Source of the DNA: Sphingobacteriales bacterium | GTDB taxonomy: Bacteria; Bacteroidota; Bacteroidia; Chitinophagales; UBA2359 | Length of the DNA stretch: 64,000 nt | Direction: 5' to 3' | Assembly (NCBI GenBank): GCA_016706405.1 | Contig: JADJJT010000002.1 | Coordinates: 496,001-560,000 of the forward strand | Shown: piece by piece, positions 60,088-64,000 of the stretch | How the letters are laid out: each line of letters starts with the position of its first letter | How positions within the stretch are numbered: position 1 is the stretch's first letter | Notes under the pieces: generated by a model | The model's database searches: none | What the model was told of the DNA's origin: nothing | What the model saw: the letters and a program-made list of their open reading frames with translations, nothing else | Translations under genes and position numbers: made by a program

Positions 60088-62727
60088 ATGAAACACTTTA
60101 CTCAATTTCTAATTTTGTTTGCCCTCAGTTTGGTGCTAACAAATCTAAGCCCAAATGTGGCTTATGCGCAAAAGGCTAAAAAAAGTAAAAAGGACAAAGC
60201 AGAGGCATCGGCAACCGACGTTAAACCCGATGAAGATGCTTTAAAGGCCGCTACAAAATTAAATTCCGGATTATTTACCCTTTGGCGCGATACCGTTAAT
60301 GGCTCGCTATTTATGAGCATTGCCCCCGACCAAATTGGCAAAGAGTATATCCATTTTAGTTATACAGAAAATAGCACTTTAGATGCCTTTAATTTTAGAG
60401 GCGCCTTTAGAGCTAATCAAATTTTTACCATCAAAAAACATTTCGACCGTATTGAGTTTGTGGGCGAAAACACCAATTATTATTTCGACCCAAATAATGC
60501 CTTGGCTAAAGCTGCAAAAGCCAATATAAACCAGCCTATTTTAGCCTCCGAAAAAATACAAAAAACAGCTAAAGCCGATAAAGACCACGTTGTTATAAAA
60601 TTAGACGACATATTTTTGTCCGAAGCATTTGACCAAATAAAACCCTCGCCACCTACTAATATGCCGCCCGGATTTAATATGTTTAATTTGGGCAGTTTAA
60701 GTAAAACAAAAACCAAATATAGTCAAATTAAAAATTACCCTGCCAATACCGATTTAGTAGTTGATTACGTATTTGAAAACGTAAATCCCACCAATTATGG
60801 ACGACTTGAAACCACCGATGCCCGCTATGTTACTGTAACCATACAACACAGCCTCATCGAAATGCCTAAAAACAATTTTGAAGGCCGTGCCGATGACCCC
60901 CGGCTGGGCTATTTTAGCCAACGGGTAAACGACCAAACCTCGTTAAGCTACACCCCTTGGCGCGACCTTATTAACAGGTGGTATTTAGAGAAAAAAGACC
61001 CCAACGCCTCCTTGTCTGAACCGGTTGAGCCAATTGTTTGGTGGATTGAAAATACTACGCCCCTTGAATTTAGAAAAGATATTATGGACGCCGTTTTAGC
61101 TTGGAACGTAGCCTTTGAGCAAGCCGGATTTAAAAATGCAGTTCAATGCAAAATGCAACCGGATGATGCCACTTGGGATGCGGGCGACATACGCTATAAC
61201 GTACTTCGTTGGACATCTTCGCCAACTCCGCCTTTTGGTGGCTATGGCCCCAGCTTTGTAAACCCGCGCACCGGCCAAATTTTGGGTGCAGACGTAATGT
61301 TAGAACTGGTGTTTATTAGAGGCGCCTTGCGTGGGTATCAGAATTTTGGAAAAGCAGGTGCATTTGACTGGGAAGAAGCTATGGCACAGGCCGATGAAAT
61401 GAAGTTGCAACACACTGTTAATAGCAACCACAACCATAACTACTGCATGGCAGCCCAAATGTTACAAGCAAATAATTTATTTGGTGCAACCGCCTTAGCT
61501 GCGCTTAATACTACCAACGAAGACAAAGACGAAAAAGAGAAAGAGTTGATTCGCGAGGCACTTCATTATTTAGTTTTACACGAAGTTGGGCACACCTTGG
61601 GTTTAAACCACAACATGAAAGCTACGCAAATACATAGCCCTGCCGATGTGCATAACAAACCGCTAACAGCCAAAATTGGCTTGTATGGCTCGGTAATGGA
61701 TTATCCGGCGGTAAATTTCTCAAGCGACCCTGCTAAACAAGGCGAATATTATATTACCGTTCCCGGTCCTTACGACAGGTGGGCTGTTGAGTACGGCTAC
61801 TCAACGAACAACAAAAACGAAGCCAGCCAAAAAGAACGCTTGCAAACCGTTTTAAACCGCAGCACCGACCCACAACTTACCTTTGGCAACGATGCCGACG
61901 ATATGCGTGCGCCCGGCGGCGGCATTGACCCCCGCGTAAATATTTTTGACCTTAGCAACGATGCCATTGGCTATGGAATTGACCGCATTAAATTTGCCAA
62001 CAGTTTATTGCCTAAATTAAAAGAAAGATTTATTAAAAATGGCGAGTCGTACCAAGGTTTGCTAACTAACTATTATGTTACAACCGGACAAATTGGCGGT
62101 ATGGCCAGCGTAATATCGAGGTATATAGGCGGCGTTTATGTGGAGCGCGATTTTCCGGGGCAGCCCAAAGCCCGGCAGCCCTTTACACCCGTAGCAGCCG
62201 CCGACCAAAAACGTGCCATGGCAGCCCTCGAGCAATACCTTTTTGCCCCCGATGCCTTTATGTTGCCCAACGATTTGTTGAACTATTTGCAGCCCCAACG
62301 CCGCAGTTTCGACTATTTTGGCAATACAGAAGACCCTAAGATTGCCGACAGAGTGTTGTCTTTTCAACGAAATGTGTTAGCTCACCTGCTTCACCCCGAA
62401 GTAATGCAACGCATTAACCAAACAGAAATGTACGGCAATACCTACCCTTTAACAAATGTTTTAGACGATTTGACCAATGCCATTTTTAAAGCCGATTTAT
62501 CCGGAAAAGTAAACCTGTACCGGCAAAATCTACAACTAACCTACGTAGAACAACTAATATCCGGATGGAAAAATCCTGCTTACGACAAAGCATCTCAATC
62601 GTTAATTTTATACCAACTAACCCAAATTGACCGGATGGTAAAAGCAAACTCCGGAAATGATATTGCAACAAAAGCACATCGGCAAAATATTATTTTCCGG
62701 ATTAAACAAGCCTTGGAAAATAAATAA
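60088..62727 (+). CDS. Secreted zinc metalloprotease, DUF5117/DUF5118 type
   Basis: The 879-residue protein has a signal peptide (FLILFALSLVLTNLSPNVAYA, about 7-28) and a short Lys-rich linker. N-terminal DUF5118/DUF5117-type regions follow (about 55-330: GLFTLWRDTVNGSLFMSIAPDQIGKEYI, DLVVDYVFENVNPTNYGRLETTDARYVTV). The catalytic part has the metzincin motif HEVGHTLGLNHN at about 498-509 and an SVMDYPAVNF Met-turn near 535. A long helical C-terminal region completes it. Related proteins are widespread in Bacteroidota and are secreted or periplasmic; substrates are unknown. No T9SS sorting domain is seen, so it is probably periplasmic. Confidence 0.9.
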   Translation: MKHFTQFLILFALSLVLTNLSPNVAYAQKAKKSKKDKAEASATDVKPDEDALKAATKLNSGLFTLWRDTVNGSLFMSIAPDQIGKEYIHFSYTENSTLDAFNFRGAFRANQIFTIKKHFDRIEFVGENTNYYFDPNNALAKAAKANINQPILASEKIQKTAKADKDHVVIKLDDIFLSEAFDQIKPSPPTNMPPGFNMFNLGSLSKTKTKYSQIKNYPANTDLVVDYVFENVNPTNYGRLETTDARYVTVTIQHSLIEMPKNNFEGRADDPRLGYFSQRVNDQTSLSYTPWRDLINRWYLEKKDPNASLSEPVEPIVWWIENTTPLEFRKDIMDAVLAWNVAFEQAGFKNAVQCKMQPDDATWDAGDIRYNVLRWTSSPTPPFGGYGPSFVNPRTGQILGADVMLELVFIRGALRGYQNFGKAGAFDWEEAMAQADEMKLQHTVNSNHNHNYCMAAQMLQANNLFGATALAALNTTNEDKDEKEKELIREALHYLVLHEVGHTLGLNHNMKATQIHSPADVHNKPLTAKIGLYGSVMDYPAVNFSSDPAKQGEYYITVPGPYDRWAVEYGYSTNNKNEASQKERLQTVLNRSTDPQLTFGNDADDMRAPGGGIDPRVNIFDLSNDAIGYGIDRIKFANSLLPKLKERFIKNGESYQGLLTNYYVTTGQIGGMASVISRYIGGVYVERDFPGQPKARQPFTPVAAADQKRAMAALEQYLFAPDAFMLPNDLLNYLQPQRRSFDYFGNTEDPKIADRVLSFQRNVLAHLLHPEVMQRINQTEMYGNTYPLTNVLDDLTNAIFKADLSGKVNLYRQNLQLTYVEQLISGWKNPAYDKASQSLILYQLTQIDRMVKANSGNDIATKAHRQNIIFRIKQALENK

Positions 62728-62770
62728 TTCAACGCCATATTGATTTTAATCTCAACGTAAATAACCACTT

Positions 62771-62825
62771 CGCCCTGCAACATTAATCAGCGGCAATGTT
62801 TTGCTTGCAGATAATTTGCAGGGCG
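62771..62825 (+). terminator. Probable terminator or structured element after the metalloprotease gene
   Basis: CGCCCTGCAA pairs with TTTGCAGGGCG (10 bp) around a 34-nt loop that can fold further (GCAATGTT/AACATT). Only a weak GTTTT run follows, so termination is likely but not certain. Confidence 0.5.
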
Positions 62826-62885
62826 GAGTTTTAGGGTTGTACCCATAGCTTATCTATCCTAAATACAAAATACAACCTTTTGTTG

Positions 62886-62893
62886 TATTTTTG
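62886..62893 (+). promoter_or_regulatory. -7 element (TATTTTTG) for the lipoprotein gene
   Basis: An exact TAnnTTTG match, 55 bp upstream of the ATG at 62948. Confidence 0.5.
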
Positions 62894-62947
62894 CGTCCGT
62901 AATGCAATTTCAGTTTGGTATAGCCTTAATTATTTTATTTAAACGTA

Positions 62948-63715
62948 ATGAAAAACCGATTTGTACTGCTGGTATTTTTAGTAGTTATTTTAGGCACAAA
63001 TTTAACCATGTTTAATAGTTGCAAACGCGGCGACGATGACCCTTGGATAAGTTTTAGAACACGCAACGAACGCTTGTGCGGCGAATGGATTTTAACACGT
63101 TATATTAATAAAAGCAGCGAGTCGGTACAAAAGACTATAACGTTTAATAGTAGCTTTTGTGATACAGCCAATGTGGCCGGCACAACCCTAAGTAAAGTTT
63201 TGGCCGAAGATAATTATAACAACGGTATTATTAATAGCCTCATCAGCACTACTACTAATGGCAACTTGGCCTACGACATAAGTATTGTTTATTTTTTAAC
63301 AATTAAAGAGGACGGAACTTATACTTGTAGTGGCTCGTACAGTTTTTACGACACAGGTATCAAGGCCGCCGTATTGGGTAATTTTACCACCGATATCAAT
63401 ACCTGGTACTGGCAAGACAGTAAATTAAGCAAATGGGGAGTTACTTTTAATAATTTTCCCGATATATCAGTCGGCAGCATTGCCATTATTGGCAAGCCTA
63501 TTGTTTATCGCAACGAAATTACGTTTGATATTTTAGAGTTGCGCAAAGACGAGTTGCAACTTATTTACGATACTGCAAAAAGTGACACCATCAAACAACA
63601 GTTTGAGCCGTTTCCGATGCCCGATGTGGGCGACTGCATCAAAGGCGTTGAAATTGCCACCAGCCAAAAAGCGCATACACAATGGGGATTTGACGCTATA
63701 CCCGAGCCTCAGTAA
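62948..63715 (+). CDS. Lipoprotein with lipocalin-like/DUF5004-like beta domain
   Basis: The 255-residue protein has a lipoprotein signal peptide with lipobox Cys at about 25 (TMFNSCKRGDDD). A beta-rich domain with features of Bacteroidota lipocalin-like proteins follows (LCGEWILTRYINKS, FLTIKEDGTYTCSGSY, NTWYWQDSKLSKW, FDILELRKDELQLIY). These recurring W-x-tryptophan and K-DGTY patterns suggest a ligand- or peptide-binding barrel. The function is unknown. It is flanked by its own promoter and, downstream, the start of an aminotransferase gene. Confidence 0.8.
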   Translation: MKNRFVLLVFLVVILGTNLTMFNSCKRGDDDPWISFRTRNERLCGEWILTRYINKSSESVQKTITFNSSFCDTANVAGTTLSKVLAEDNYNNGIINSLISTTTNGNLAYDISIVYFLTIKEDGTYTCSGSYSFYDTGIKAAVLGNFTTDINTWYWQDSKLSKWGVTFNNFPDISVGSIAIIGKPIVYRNEITFDILELRKDELQLIYDTAKSDTIKQQFEPFPMPDVGDCIKGVEIATSQKAHTQWGFDAIPEPQ

Positions 63716-63811
63716 AACCTGTTAAATAATATTGTTTTTATTTGTTTTTTATTTGTTGTGCTACTACTTTCCGGATGATATTGCCCTATTTTTCTTTGCC
63801 GGAACCAGGAT

Positions 63812-64000
63812 ATGATACCTTTTAACAAACCATTTTTTACCGGAAACGAAATAGCCTATATTGAGCAAGCAGTAGCTTCGGGCAAAATATCGGGCGATGG
63901 GGTGTTTACTCAAAAATGCCATGCTTTTTTTGAACAATATTTAGGCACCCAAACTAAGGCATTTTTAACCACCTCGTGCTCAACAGCCTTAGATATGATG
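63812..64000 (+). CDS. DegT/DnrJ/EryC1/StrS sugar aminotransferase, WecE/RffA-like (N-terminal part only)
   Basis: A 63-codon start of a pyridoxal-phosphate sugar aminotransferase cut by the right edge. The N-terminus IPFNKPFFTGNEIAYIEQAVASGKISGDG followed by FTQKCHAFFEQYLG and FLTTSCSTALDMM matches dTDP-4-amino-4,6-dideoxygalactose transaminases (WecE/RffA). In enterobacteria that enzyme supplies a sugar for surface polysaccharide. The catalytic lysine lies outside the window. Confidence 0.85.
   Translation, partial: MIPFNKPFFTGNEIAYIEQAVASGKISGDGVFTQKCHAFFEQYLGTQTKAFLTTSCSTALDMM

Overview
This window looks like chromosome from an uncultured or little-studied member of the Bacteroidota (Sphingobacteriales / Chitinophagales / Saprospirales-like). 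The evidence is: several type IX secretion system (T9SS) sorting domains of both type A and type B (gliding-motility C-terminal) form; SprB-like, PKD and SBBP repeats; a fused SecDF; recurrent TAnnTTTG promoter elements of the Bacteroidota sigma factor; and moderately AT-rich DNA. I found no plasmid, phage, insertion sequence or CRISPR array.

Layout. 1-8.2 kb: two CbxX/CfxQ-type AAA+ ATPases on the minus strand, the first running off the left edge. Between them lie queE, a membrane-anchored coiled-coil protein and two small genes (DUF423 and a spermidine-synthase-like methyltransferase) downstream of the second ATPase. 8.5-13.4 kb: a DASS anion transporter, then a plus-strand run with an ABM-type monooxygenase-like protein, VanZ-like protein, winged-helix regulator, DgkA-type kinase and polysaccharide flippase. 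13.4-15.9 kb: a decayed T9SS sorting-domain fragment and two small secreted proteins. 16.2-26 kb: ruvC, a HIT hydrolase, an M43 metalloprotease with SprB-like repeats, a quinone-oxidoreductase-like enzyme, tRNA-Asn, rhodanese, a TPMT-like methyltransferase and secDF. 26.1-28.4 kb: a frameshifted YebC gene and a TolC-family protein.

28.8-51.4 kb is the most striking region. It holds two adjacent T9SS cargo genes. The first (28840-32598) carries about nine cadherin-like repeats. The second spans 33091-51409 and would encode a protein of about 6,100 residues if several single-base frame breaks are ignored. Its order is: signal peptide, about 20 DUF11 repeats with acidic linkers (seven of them a near-identical 480-bp array), an SprB-like block, 14 copies of a cysteine-bearing repeat of about 100 residues that I do not recognise, four SdrD B-like domains, a cadherin-like/Cys-domain tail and a type A sorting domain. 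Both genes share another Cys-bracketed domain of about 85 residues, so they are partial paralogues and probably form surface fibres or adhesins.

51.6-64 kb: radC, a YHS lipoprotein, a 1,380-residue SBBP/PKD protein with a type B sorting domain, a polytopic membrane protein, a frame-broken M23 peptidase, a DUF5117-type zinc metalloprotease, a lipoprotein, and the start of a WecE-like sugar aminotransferase at the right edge.

Two patterns run through the whole window. The palindrome TCCGGA, especially ATCCGGAT, is about ten-fold or more over-represented. Several single-base frame breaks occur in otherwise well-conserved genes, often beside CCGG, which points to assembly or base-calling error, or possibly phase variation, rather than real gene death.
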